A stretch of DNA of 55,433 nt from JAJFVC01 sp039698075. GTDB lineage: Bacteria > Planctomycetota > Planctomycetia > Pirellulales > Thermoguttaceae. Position numbers and translations under genes: made by a program. Shown here piece after piece: positions 25,927-35,216 of this stretch (the first letter of the stretch is position 1; each line of letters opens with the position of its first letter). The DNA lies in assembly GCA_039698075.1 (NCBI GenBank), contig JBDKTJ010000085.1, forward strand, positions 1 to 55,433, given 5' to 3'. The notes under the pieces were generated by a model. It made no database searches. It was not told where the DNA came from and saw only the letters and a program-made list of their open reading frames with translations.

Positions 25927-28900
25927 ATGTACGAACTCGAAGCACTGACGCCGCCTGTCGAGATGATGACGTACATGATGAACTTGGCCGTGGCCGTGAG
26001 TCTGCTGTGCGGCGCGGGCCTTTTCGTGGCCGGGGTGTGTCGACGCGGCTCGGCGCCGTTGCGACACGGCGTTCTTGGCTGGACGCTCGGCTTGATCCTA
26101 TGTTCGCCGGCCGCCGTGTGGCTGGCCCAGCGAAATGGTCTGGCGATCGTTCAAATCACGGTCGCCGACGCGTCGGTTGCGTACAAAACCGCGACAATTC
26201 CTCGCACGGTTCCCGATTCCGATGCGATGCCGACGTTGCCCAGGCCCTCGGTTGACCGATCGTCGCTGAACCGAGCCATGCCGGAATCTTCGGCTCGACG
26301 TGATGTCGTTGCGCCGGTGACGTCGGTCTCCGCCGATTCCGCGCAAAAATCGCGTTCCACAGCGGACCAGACCTTTTCCGCCGGCGAAAACCAACCTCCA
26401 CGACGTGCGTGGTGGCAGATTCTTGGCGGTCTGGCGGCGTTGTGCTGGGCGGTCGGCATGGTCGCAGCCTTGTTGCGGATGGTGTGGGGTTGTCTGGCGT
26501 TGGCTCGATTCTGCCGAGGGCTTGAGCGACTGTTGTCGGCCCCGGAACAACGGCTGCTGGTCCATCAGGCGGCCGATGCCGTGGGGCTGCGACGGTTGCC
26601 GCCGGTGTTTTTTTCACGGGCGGTGAGCGTGCCGGTTTCGGTCGGGCTGTTTCGTCCGGCGGTCGTTCTGCCCCACGCAATGTTGCATGAGACCGACGAC
26701 CGACAATTGCAGGCGGTCCTGCTCCACGAAATCGCACACATTGCCCGGCGCGATCATTGGATCGGCGTCGGCCAGCGAATCGCCGCGACGTTGTTTTGGT
26801 GGAATCCGCTGGTCCACCGGGTGTGCGAGGAAATATCGGATTTGCGTGAAGAGATTTGTGACAATTACGTCGTGCGTGTGCAGGGCGGAGGGCAGCGGCT
26901 GGCCGAGGTGCTCGTGGATTTGGCCTCTCTCGCCACGATGACGCCGCTGTTGCCTTCGACCATTGGCGTGCTGGAACCCCAATCGGCTGGCTTGACCGGT
27001 CGGGTGACTCGACTCTTGGACAAGGAGCGTACGATGGAGACCCGAATGAATCTCAAGGCGAAACTGCTGGTGCTCTCTTGCAGTCTGGCCATGCTGGTTG
27101 GCATGGCGACGATCGGCGGTCTTCGATTGGCCGACGCGCAGCCCACGACGGAAGCAAAGTCGGATGTGACCGAGGATGCGTCGCAAGAACATGATGACGC
27201 CCTGGCGACAGCCGATGGAGCGTCGGGCGCGCCGGCGGCAAAACGCAGCGAGAACGCGAACAACAACGACGCCCGCACCGACCGATTCGAGTTCCGTGGG
27301 CAGGTGCTCGACCCCAAGGGCGAGCCGCTGTCGGACGCGAACATTTACATCGTCTTCCATCAACATGCGAGGACTCCGGCCAAGCCGCCCAAGGTGCGGG
27401 CGACGACTGGTTCGGACGGCACATTTCATTTTGCCATGACGCGATCCGAGTTTGACGAACTAAGGGCCAGCCAACGATGGAACACTATTGACGACGATGT
27501 GGACTACCGCAACGATTGCCGAGTGGTCGCGGTGGCCAAGGGCTACGGGCCGGACTGGCAACCGGCGTTCGTGTTTGACCCGTCCGGTGAAGTGCGCAAG
27601 TTGATCTTGCAGACCCATCCGGCGGATCGAGAGATTTTGAAGAACAAGTTCGAGCCGGTGCTGAAGCTGGTCGACGACGTACCGCTGGTCGGCCGTCTCG
27701 TCGACCCGGCAGGAAAGCCCGTTGCGGGAGTCCGCGTTGCAGTGACCTACGTTGCACGGACGAAAAGCGGCGATCTCACCGAGTGGCTTCGCATCGCCGG
27801 CAGCAAGGACGCTGAGATGAGAAAACTGCTGGCGACGTACAGCCAGTCGAAGGCCTCGCACGGAACATTCACCAATGATGTGATGCCCAACAACGAGTTT
27901 CCACAGCTCATGCCAACGGCCGTAAGCGACGCGGACGGTCGAGTCCAGCTAAGCGGAATCGGGCGAGAGCGAATCGCGGACCTTTCCATCGAATCGCCGG
28001 AAATCGCAACGTCGATGGAGGTCGCCGCCCGCACACGTCCCGGTCCGACGTTGACGATCCGCCAAAGCTCTCAATTCGCTCCCCGATGGGTCAGAACCTA
28101 TCTCGGCAGCAACTTTGAGTACACGGTCCGGCCGTCGACGCCGATCGTCGGCATGGTGCGAGACGTGGACACGGGCAAACCGCTGCAGGGCATCACGATT
28201 CAAGGTTACAAAGTGGCGGGCTCGGACGCGCCCAACTTTATGGCCTCGTACTACTTTAAAACGACCACCGACGAACAGGGGCATTATCGGATCACGGGCA
28301 TGCCGTTGGGCAAGGACAACGCGATGTTGGCCGTGCCGCCGAAGGATCAACCGTACCTGTTTTCCAAGAAAGTGGCCAATACGGCGGAAGGCCCAAAACC
28401 GTTGGAGGTCCCGTTCGAACTCAAACGCGGCGTCTGGATTCGCGGACGCGTGACCGACGCCAAGACCGGCGAGCCGATCCCCACGTGCGTCGTCGATTAC
28501 TACGTCTATCGCAACAATCCCAATCTGAAATCGGCGCCCGGTTTTAACGGAGCCTATCAGCACTTTTCCTATCGGACCGACAAGGACGGCCGATACGCCC
28601 TGCCCGGCCTCCCTGGTTTTGGCGTGGTGGCTGTTAGGGTGTTGAACCAATCGGCCGACCGTTATCCCTTGGGGGTTGGCGCAGAAAAGATCCCAGAACT
28701 TCGCAAGGGGCATGCATCAAGAAACCAATTCGCCCCCGAACAACCCGATGTGGAGGGAAAGAATGCGGTGGCGGAGGTCAACGTGCCTGAAGGATCGAAA
28801 GGTGTCACGCAGGATTTCCAGCTCGATCCAGGTCAGGTGCTCACGGGCACGGTGTTCGATCCGGACGGGAAACCGTTGACCGGAGCGTTCTACAGCGGGT

Positions 28901-29868
28901 GGATCCAATATTCTCACTGGAATCCGATGACGTCCAACACGTTCACGATCAACTGCTATCGGCCCGACCATCCGCGTCAGTTGCTCTTCCTGCATTTGGA
29001 CCGAAAACTGGCCGGAAGCCGCGTCGTCGAGGGTCCTCAGTCCGAACCGATTGCCGTGCGATTGCAGCCTTGGGGAGTGCTGACCGGACGGATCGTCGAC
29101 GCCCAAGGCAACCCCATGGGCGGCATCACACTTGTAGGCAACAACTTGCCAACTTATCTTTGGCAGCACGAACCCGGCGGCGGCATCCACGATTTGGATC
29201 GGCACTACGTGACGGATCAAGACGGCCGATTCCGCATTGAAGGACTCGCTCCGAATGTGAAATATACCCTTTCAGGAACGAACGATTCGAGGACCAAGTA
29301 TTACGGAAAGCTCGTGTCCGATGCAACCGTGAACGCCGGGCAGATGAAGGACGTCGGCGAGATCAAAATCAGCCCGCCTCCAACACAACAGCCTAACACC
29401 TGGCAACTTGCCATCACGTTGGACGCCCCCAACTTGGATCCGCCCGTCGCGCAATACGCCTTGTTCGACAAGGATCCATTGGTCGGCTACTATGCCGACG
29501 TTCAGCGGAATCAGGCCAGCTACAAAAAGCGGCTCGAACAGGCGGGCACGCCCGACAAGGACATCGTACGGACATCGCAAATGACCGTGCTTTGGGATCT
29601 GGGTTTCAAGGCGGTGAACGGCGCGGACCTGCATTTGTTGCAAGGGACGTCGGAAAATGGGAAAATGGTGACATCCAACGGCTCCGACGGCAAGAAATGG
29701 GTCGTGACCAAAACCGTGCGAATCGACGGCAAGCCTGTCTGCTGGTGCGTGCCCGTCCATGTGAAGAAGGGTCGAACCACCGAAGTCCGCTTGACCGAAG
29801 ACAACCTGCTCCATCTGGAAGCGACCTTTGACAAGGCCATGCAGGAGTCCGATCCAACGGGCAACTGA
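25927..29868 (+). CDS. BlaR1-like M56 metallopeptidase fused to CarboxypepD_reg repeats
   Basis: 1313 aa. The N-terminal membrane part has helices near 15-37, 48-66 and 164-184. The M56 zinc motif HEIAH is at 267-271 in LLHEIAHIARRDHWIG, followed by WWNPLVHRVCEEISDLREEICDN, which supplies the third ligand. A further helix (KLLVLSCSLAMLVGMATIGG, about 378-398) leads to an exported region of about 900 residues. There at least six Ig-like carboxypeptidase-regulatory repeats recur with the pattern GxVxDxxGxP (for example FRGQVLDPKGEPLSDAN, IRGRVTDAKTGEPIP, LTGRIVDAQGNPMGG). No penicillin-binding sensor domain (SxxK/KTG) is seen, so the signal is not obviously a beta-lactam. AAGGGAAA upstream; co-transcribed with the repressor. 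Likely senses an envelope or extracellular cue and destroys the repressor. Confidence 0.92.
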   Translation: MYELEALTPPVEMMTYMMNLAVAVSLLCGAGLFVAGVCRRGSAPLRHGVLGWTLGLILCSPAAVWLAQRNGLAIVQITVADASVAYKTATIPRTVPDSDAMPTLPRPSVDRSSLNRAMPESSARRDVVAPVTSVSADSAQKSRSTADQTFSAGENQPPRRAWWQILGGLAALCWAVGMVAALLRMVWGCLALARFCRGLERLLSAPEQRLLVHQAADAVGLRRLPPVFFSRAVSVPVSVGLFRPAVVLPHAMLHETDDRQLQAVLLHEIAHIARRDHWIGVGQRIAATLFWWNPLVHRVCEEISDLREEICDNYVVRVQGGGQRLAEVLVDLASLATMTPLLPSTIGVLEPQSAGLTGRVTRLLDKERTMETRMNLKAKLLVLSCSLAMLVGMATIGGLRLADAQPTTEAKSDVTEDASQEHDDALATADGASGAPAAKRSENANNNDARTDRFEFRGQVLDPKGEPLSDANIYIVFHQHARTPAKPPKVRATTGSDGTFHFAMTRSEFDELRASQRWNTIDDDVDYRNDCRVVAVAKGYGPDWQPAFVFDPSGEVRKLILQTHPADREILKNKFEPVLKLVDDVPLVGRLVDPAGKPVAGVRVAVTYVARTKSGDLTEWLRIAGSKDAEMRKLLATYSQSKASHGTFTNDVMPNNEFPQLMPTAVSDADGRVQLSGIGRERIADLSIESPEIATSMEVAARTRPGPTLTIRQSSQFAPRWVRTYLGSNFEYTVRPSTPIVGMVRDVDTGKPLQGITIQGYKVAGSDAPNFMASYYFKTTTDEQGHYRITGMPLGKDNAMLAVPPKDQPYLFSKKVANTAEGPKPLEVPFELKRGVWIRGRVTDAKTGEPIPTCVVDYYVYRNNPNLKSAPGFNGAYQHFSYRTDKDGRYALPGLPGFGVVAVRVLNQSADRYPLGVGAEKIPELRKGHASRNQFAPEQPDVEGKNAVAEVNVPEGSKGVTQDFQLDPGQVLTGTVFDPDGKPLTGAFYSGWIQYSHWNPMTSNTFTINCYRPDHPRQLLFLHLDRKLAGSRVVEGPQSEPIAVRLQPWGVLTGRIVDAQGNPMGGITLVGNNLPTYLWQHEPGGGIHDLDRHYVTDQDGRFRIEGLAPNVKYTLSGTNDSRTKYYGKLVSDATVNAGQMKDVGEIKISPPPTQQPNTWQLAITLDAPNLDPPVAQYALFDKDPLVGYYADVQRNQASYKKRLEQAGTPDKDIVRTSQMTVLWDLGFKAVNGADLHLLQGTSENGKMVTSNGSDGKKWVVTKTVRIDGKPVCWCVPVHVKKGRTTEVRLTEDNLLHLEATFDKAMQESDPTGN

Positions 29869-29947
29869 CGTCCAAGAAGTATCACCGACGTAACACGAGT
29901 GTCGTGATTCAGAAACGCATGCCCTTCTTCTGCATCATTCAGAAAAA

Positions 29948-30039
29948 ATGGGTGCCATGCCCACGCTTGTCGTGGGCATGATAAAACGGCAAACATGCTT
30001 GCTGTCTCGCTACGCTCGCTTAGCAAGCATGGCACCCAT
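29948..30039. repeat. Cloverleaf-like inverted repeat element between blaR-like gene and atpC
   Basis: Outer 13-bp perfect inverted repeat ATGGGTGCCATGC (29948-29960) / GCATGGCACCCAT (30027-30039). Inside, hairpin 1 is CATGCCCACG-cttgt-CGTGGGCATG (29956-29980) and hairpin 2 is CATGCTTGCT (29994-30003) / AGCAAGCATG (30022-30031). It sits between two convergent genes, so it may end both transcripts. It has the look of a non-autonomous REP/MITE-like repeat. Confidence 0.75.
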
Positions 30040-30066
30040 CATGTCCCATTTACCTGACGCACTACA

Positions 30067-30474
30067 CTAGCGCGACGCTCGATCGTAGGCGTGTTGGGCC
30101 ACGCGCAACTGGGCGCGGGCTTGGTCCAGCGTGCGTTGGCGGACGGCGGTCGCCTCGGGCGTCGTGCCTCCGCGCGTTTTCACCGAGGCGATCTGCTCGA
30201 ACAGCACCGCCTGGTCGATCTGGTCGGCGGGCACGGCGCGCGGCGTCAGCACCGACACCACGTCGTCGAGCACCTCGACGAATCCGCCTTCGACGTAATA
30301 GCGGTCCACCTGGCCGTCGCGGCGGATGCGCAGCTCGCCGAAACCCAAGCGTCCGATCATCGGCGCGTGGCCCGGCTCGACGCCAAGCTCGCCGTCGTAA
30401 AGCGTCAGCGCGACGAAATCCGCCGGCTGATCGAAGAGCGTCTGTTCAGGAGTGACGACGATGCACTGGAGCAT
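30067..30474 (-). CDS. atpC: ATP synthase F1 epsilon subunit
   Basis: 135 aa. Rotor subunit linking gamma to the c-ring and able to inhibit ATPase. The N-terminal beta-sandwich includes VVTPEQTLFDQPADFVALT, GELGVEPGHAPMIGRLGFGEL and YYVEGGFVEVLDDVVSVL; two C-terminal helices follow (RTLDQARAQLRVAQHAYDRA). Last gene of the atp operon, 75 nt after atpD. Confidence 0.96.
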   Translation of the reverse strand: MLQCIVVTPEQTLFDQPADFVALTLYDGELGVEPGHAPMIGRLGFGELRIRRDGQVDRYYVEGGFVEVLDDVVSVLTPRAVPADQIDQAVLFEQIASVKTRGGTTPEATAVRQRTLDQARAQLRVAQHAYDRASR

Positions 30475-30549
30475 GGTTTTTCGGTTTGAGGATTGAAACG
30501 TCGGGGGACGCGATCGCGAGAACCGGAGTCGCGGTTCAACGGCCGATCG

Positions 30550-31995
30550 CTATTTTCCCTCCATCTTTTTCGCTTGTTCTTCGGCCTGCTCAATCGTGCC
30601 GACGTACATGAACGCCTGTTCGGGCAGGTGGTCCCATTTGCCGTCGGCGATTTCCTCGAAGCTGCGGATCGTGTCGGCCAGCGGCGTGATTTCGCCCGGC
30701 TTGCCTAAAAACACCTCGGCCACCAAGAACGGCTGCGAAAGGAACCGCTCCATGCGCCGGGCGCGATGCACGACCAGCTTGTCGGCCTCGCTCAACTCGT
30801 CGACACCCAAGATCGCGATAATGTCTTGCAATTCGCGGTATCGTTGCAGCGTCATCTGCACGCGCCGGGCGATGGCGTAGTGCCGTTGGCCGACGTATTG
30901 CGGATCGAGGATTCGGCTGGAGCTGGCCAGCGGATCGACGGCCGGGTAAATGCCTTTGGCGCTGATGGCCCGCTCCAGGTAGATGAAGGCGTCGAGCTGG
31001 CCGAACGCGGCGGCCGGGGCCGGGTCGGTCGGATCGTCGGCCGGGACGTACACGGCCTGCACCGACGTGATCGCGCCCTTGTTGGTCGACGCAATGCGTT
31101 CCTGCAACTGGCCCATCTCGGTGGCCAACGTTGGCTGATAGCCCACGGCCGACGGCATCCGGCCCAACAACGCGGACACCTCGCTGCCGGCCTGCGAAAA
31201 TCGGAAAATGTTGTCGATGAACAGCAGCACGTCGGAGCCGGTCGTGTCGCGAAAATACTCGGCCATCGTCAAGGCCGACAACGCCACGCGCAATCGGGCT
31301 CCAGGCGGCTCGTTCATCTGGCCGAACACCATGCACGTCTGGTCGATCACGTGCCGGCCCGTGTTGCCGATCTTCGACTCCTGCATTTCCAGCCACAGGT
31401 CGTTGCCTTCGCGGGTTCGCTCGCCTACGCCGGCGAACACCGAATAGCCGCCGTGCGCGCTGGCGATCCGCGCGATCAACTCGGTGAGAATGACGGTTTT
31501 GCCCAATCCGGCGCCGCCGAACAAGCCGGCCTTGCCGCCGCGGACGAACGGAGTCAATAGGTCGATCACCTTGATGCCCGTCTCGAACACCTCGGTGCGG
31601 GTCGAAAGATCGGTCACCGCCGGCGCTTCGCGGTGGATCGGCCAATAGTCTTCGGCCTTGACCGGACCGCGTCCGTCGACCACGTCGCCGGTCACGTTGA
31701 ACACCCGGCCGAGCGTGCCTTTGCCGACCGGCACCCGAACCGGCGAACCGGTGTCGAGGCACTCCATGCCGCGGACCATGCCGTCGGTGCTGCCCAGCGC
31801 GACGCAGCGAACCCGGCCGCCGCCGAGGTGTTGTTGCACTTCGCCGGTCAGATTCAACGTGAAGCCCTTATGCTGGCTCGTGATTTTCACCGCGTTGTAG
31901 ATGGACGGCAGTCGGTCTTCGGGAAACTGGGCGTCGAAGGTCGAACCGATGACTTGGGTCACGCGGCCGATGTTTTGCGTCGTGGCGGCAGACAT
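30550..31995 (-). CDS. atpD: ATP synthase F1 beta subunit
   Basis: 481 aa. Catalytic subunit of F1. P-loop GGAGLGKT (160-167, with Leu where Val is common), the catalytic Glu in GERTREGNDLW, Walker B LLFIDNIFRFSQAGSEVSALLGR, and MPSAVGYQPTLATEMG. The C-terminal helical domain has LDAFIYLERAISAKGIYPAVDPL in place. Spacing to atpG is 94 nt. Confidence 0.98.
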   Translation of the reverse strand: MSAATTQNIGRVTQVIGSTFDAQFPEDRLPSIYNAVKITSQHKGFTLNLTGEVQQHLGGGRVRCVALGSTDGMVRGMECLDTGSPVRVPVGKGTLGRVFNVTGDVVDGRGPVKAEDYWPIHREAPAVTDLSTRTEVFETGIKVIDLLTPFVRGGKAGLFGGAGLGKTVILTELIARIASAHGGYSVFAGVGERTREGNDLWLEMQESKIGNTGRHVIDQTCMVFGQMNEPPGARLRVALSALTMAEYFRDTTGSDVLLFIDNIFRFSQAGSEVSALLGRMPSAVGYQPTLATEMGQLQERIASTNKGAITSVQAVYVPADDPTDPAPAAAFGQLDAFIYLERAISAKGIYPAVDPLASSSRILDPQYVGQRHYAIARRVQMTLQRYRELQDIIAILGVDELSEADKLVVHRARRMERFLSQPFLVAEVFLGKPGEITPLADTIRSFEEIADGKWDHLPEQAFMYVGTIEQAEEQAKKMEGK

Positions 31996-32089
31996 AACGA
32001 TTGCTCTGGTCTTATTTCGTAAAGGTCAAAAACGGTAATATTCAAAACGGTTTGATTGCTTTTCGCGAAGTTGAACGGAACGACGCGGC

Positions 32090-32971
32090 TCAGTCGTTGA
32101 TCGCTTCGGCGCCGCCGATGATCTCCAAAAGCTCGCCGGTGATCTGGCCTTGGCGGGCTCGGTTGTAGGCCATCGACAACTGGGAAATCATGCCGTCGGC
32201 GTTTTCCGTGGCGGCCTTCATCGCCACCATCCGGGCGATTTGCTCGCTCACCGCGGCGTCCAAAAAACACTTGAACAGCTTCACGCGAAAACTCATCGGA
32301 ACCACCTCGTCCAAAATCATCTTGGCCGAGGGCAAAAACTCATACTGCGTTTGGCCGGGTGTCTCTTTTTCTTCTTCCGCGCCGGACAGCTCGCCCAACG
32401 GCAACAGCGTCTCCACCGTCGCCTGTTGATGACTGGCGCTTTCAAATTTCGTATAAACCACGTCGAGCCGATCCAACGTCCCGGCGGCGAAATCGTCCAG
32501 ATATCGGGTGGACAACACGTCCACCTCGGCGAAACTCGGCTTGTCCTCGAAATGCGCGAACGACTCGTCCGGCGGCATCTTGCGGAACTTGAACGCCGAG
32601 ATGCCCCGCTTGCCGGCCACTTCCAGCCGGACCGACGGCACGGACTCTCGCAGTTCCTTGAGCCGGGCGGTCGCCAATCGAACGATGTTGCCGTTGTAGC
32701 CGGCGCACAGGCCGCGATTGGCCGAAAGCACCAACAGCACGGCCCGCTTCGGCTCCGGACGCGCCTGCAACAACGGATGCGAAACCTCTTGGCCGTCGCG
32801 AGCCAAGTGGCCGACCAACGCGGTGATTCGTTTCGTATAGGCCGTGGCCGCGGTCGCCCGATCCATCGCACGACGGAATCGCGCGGTGGAGATCAACTCC
32901 ATCGTCCGCGTGATCTTGCGGATGCTGCGGATCGAACCGCGTCGTCGGTCTAATGCTCGGGCTTTGGCCAT
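32090..32971 (-). CDS. atpG: ATP synthase F1 gamma subunit
   Basis: 293 aa. Central stalk. N-terminal helix RGSIRSIRKITRTMELISTARF and C-terminal helix RMVAMKAATENADGMISQLSMAYNRARQGQIT are the two conserved coiled-coil arms; the middle Rossmann-like part includes VLLVLSANRGLCAGYN. 77 nt after atpA. Confidence 0.97.
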   Translation of the reverse strand: MAKARALDRRRGSIRSIRKITRTMELISTARFRRAMDRATAATAYTKRITALVGHLARDGQEVSHPLLQARPEPKRAVLLVLSANRGLCAGYNGNIVRLATARLKELRESVPSVRLEVAGKRGISAFKFRKMPPDESFAHFEDKPSFAEVDVLSTRYLDDFAAGTLDRLDVVYTKFESASHQQATVETLLPLGELSGAEEEKETPGQTQYEFLPSAKMILDEVVPMSFRVKLFKCFLDAAVSEQIARMVAMKAATENADGMISQLSMAYNRARQGQITGELLEIIGGAEAIND

Positions 32972-33048
32972 GAGGAAAAACTTTGTGTTTCTGGTTTTCA
33001 GAAATCAGTCGGGGGCAACCTGCAATTCCGGCATTCTCGCCGAACGCG

Positions 33049-34587
33049 TTACGCCATCACCGTCTCTTTCTTTCCCGCGTAACGTTTTTGGAACTCCGCA
33101 ATCGCCGCGTCCACTTGCTGCGTTGCGGCGTCGTCCATCTTTTTCGTGTCGGTGATCTTCTGCCAGAGCGACTTCTTCTCGTCGTGCATGAACGCCAGGA
33201 ACTGGGACTCCCATTGGCCCACCTCCGCCACCGGCACCTGATCAAGACATCCTTGCGTGCCGGCGTAAATGCTCAACACCTGATCGGTCACCGGCATCGG
33301 ACAGCACGTACCCTGTTTCAATAGCTCGGTCATGCGATAGCCGCGGTCCAGGCGGGACTGCGTGGCCGCGTCCAGATCGGTGCCCAACTGCGCGAACGCC
33401 TCCAACTCGCGGAAGGCCGCCAAGTCGAGCCGAAGACCGCCGGCCACCTTTTTCATCGCCGGCACCTGCGCGGCCCCGCCGACGCGTGAGACCGAAATGC
33501 CGACGTTCATGGCGGGCCGTTGACCGGCGAAGAACAAATCGGGTTGAAGGTAAATCTGACCGTCGGTGATCGAGATGACGTTCGTCGGAATGTAGGCCGA
33601 CACCTCGCCTTCGAGCGTTTCGACGATCGGCAGCGCGGTCAGCGACCCGCCGCCCAACTCGTCGCTCAATTTCGCAGCCCGCTCCAACAGCCGGCTGTGG
33701 CAGTAAAAAACATCGCCCGGGTAAGCCTCGCGTCCCGGCGGACGACGCATCAGCAGCGACAACTGCCGATAGGCCGCGGCCTGTTTCGACAAGTCGTCGT
33801 AGACGATCAGCGCGTCCTGGCCCTTGTAGGTGAAATATTCGGCCATCGCGCAGCCGGCGTAGGGGGCCACGTATTGCAGCGGCGCCGGATCGCTCGCCCC
33901 GGCGATGATCACCGTGGTGTAGGCCATCGCGCCGTGCTGCCGCAGCAGTTCGATCAGCCCCGCCACGGTCGAATCCTTCTGACCGATGGCCACGTAGAAG
34001 CACTTCACGCCGGTGTCTTTTTGGTTGAGGATCGTGTCGATGCAAATGGCGGTTTTGCCGGTCTTGCGGTCGCCGATCACCAACTCGCGCTGGCCGCGTC
34101 CGATCGGGGTCATCGCGTCGATCGCCTTGATGCCGGTTTGCAGCGGCTGCCTGACGGGCTGCCGGCCCGCCACGCCCGGCGCGGCCGACTCGACCAACCG
34201 CCGTTCGGTGGCGACGATCGGGCCTTCGCCGTCCAGCGGATTGCCCAGCGGATCGATCACGCGGCCCAGCACGCCGTCGCCGACGGGCACGGACAGCAGT
34301 CGGCCGGTGCTTCGGACTTCGTCGCCTTCGTTGATCTCCAAAAAGTTGCCGAGGATGATCACGCCGACGGAATTCTCTTCCAGGTTGAAGGCCAGTCCGC
34401 TGACCGTGCCTTTGGCGGTGGTGAACTCGACCATTTCGCCCGACATGACGCTGGACAGTCCGTACACACGCGCAATGCCGTCGCCCACTTCGGTCACGCG
34501 ACCGATTTCGCGGATGTCGATGCGCGATTCAAACTGCTCAATTTCCTGTTGGATTACTGAAGCGATCTCGTCGGCTTTGAATTTCAT
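33049..34587 (-). CDS. atpA: ATP synthase F1 alpha subunit
   Basis: 512 aa from ATG 34587 (MKFKADEIASVIQQEIEQFE), the canonical alpha N-terminus; a start five codons upstream is less likely. P-loop GDRKTGKTA at 172-180, then DRGYRMTELLKQG in the C-terminal helical region and VISITDGQIYLQPDLFFAGQRPAMNVGISVSRVGG. The first 50 nt lie inside the 3' end of atpH in another frame, an unusually long overlap. Non-catalytic nucleotide-binding subunit. Confidence 0.98.
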   Translation of the reverse strand: MKFKADEIASVIQQEIEQFESRIDIREIGRVTEVGDGIARVYGLSSVMSGEMVEFTTAKGTVSGLAFNLEENSVGVIILGNFLEINEGDEVRSTGRLLSVPVGDGVLGRVIDPLGNPLDGEGPIVATERRLVESAAPGVAGRQPVRQPLQTGIKAIDAMTPIGRGQRELVIGDRKTGKTAICIDTILNQKDTGVKCFYVAIGQKDSTVAGLIELLRQHGAMAYTTVIIAGASDPAPLQYVAPYAGCAMAEYFTYKGQDALIVYDDLSKQAAAYRQLSLLMRRPPGREAYPGDVFYCHSRLLERAAKLSDELGGGSLTALPIVETLEGEVSAYIPTNVISITDGQIYLQPDLFFAGQRPAMNVGISVSRVGGAAQVPAMKKVAGGLRLDLAAFRELEAFAQLGTDLDAATQSRLDRGYRMTELLKQGTCCPMPVTDQVLSIYAGTQGCLDQVPVAEVGQWESQFLAFMHDEKKSLWQKITDTKKMDDAATQQVDAAIAEFQKRYAGKKETVMA

Positions 34588-35200
34588 GGTCGCTCTTTTC
34601 AATCATCTGTTGACGAAGAATTTCGAGTTCATTGGCGATCGAACCGTCATAGACGGTGTCGCCGATGCGCAGCACCGCGCCGCCGATCAAGGCGGGATCG
34701 GTCCGCTGTTGGAAGATCGGCTCTCCGCCGAGCTTGGCTCGCAGACTTACGGCGATCCGCTCGACGGCCGCCGCTCCGATCGGCATGGCGGTGGTTAATT
34801 GCACGGGGATGCGGTTGCGGCGCACATCGTCCAAGACGTGCGTCTGATGGTGAATGGCCCGGAGACAATCGAGCCGGCCGTGCCGCGCCACGATCTTCAA
34901 AAAGTCGACCACCACAGCCAACGCCCGGCCGCCCAAGACGCGATCGAGCACGGCGGCCTTTTCGTTCGCCGAAACCAGGGCCGAGGCCAACACCGCCTCC
35001 AATTTTGGAAACGGGTCGAGCACGTCGGCGACGATCGCGTCGAACTCAGCCAGCGCAGACGCCGTTTGACCGCTCTTTTCGACGGTGTCCAACAACGCCT
35101 TGGCGTACACGCCGGCGATGTGTTCGACGCCGACGTCGGCCTCGATTTGGGCCGCCACCTGGGCGTCTTCAGCGGTGATGTCACGCGACTCTGCTGCCAT
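34538..35200 (-). CDS. atpH: ATP synthase F1 delta subunit
   Basis: 220 aa from ATG 35200; a TTG three codons upstream is an alternative. Peripheral stalk subunit tying F1 to b. IAGVYAKALLDTVEKSG at the N-terminus matches the conserved YAxAL segment, and LRAKLGGEPIFQQRTDPALIGGAVLRIGD is the C-terminal signature, followed by ANELEILRQQM. About 25 residues longer than the E. coli protein at the N-terminus, and the last 16 residues or so (EIQSRRDRFSNPTGN) are encoded within atpA. Confidence 0.94.
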   Translation of the reverse strand: MAAESRDITAEDAQVAAQIEADVGVEHIAGVYAKALLDTVEKSGQTASALAEFDAIVADVLDPFPKLEAVLASALVSANEKAAVLDRVLGGRALAVVVDFLKIVARHGRLDCLRAIHHQTHVLDDVRRNRIPVQLTTAMPIGAAAVERIAVSLRAKLGGEPIFQQRTDPALIGGAVLRIGDTVYDGSIANELEILRQQMIEKSDHEIQSRRDRFSNPTGN

Positions 35201-35216
35201 GTTATGCAACCGCGGC

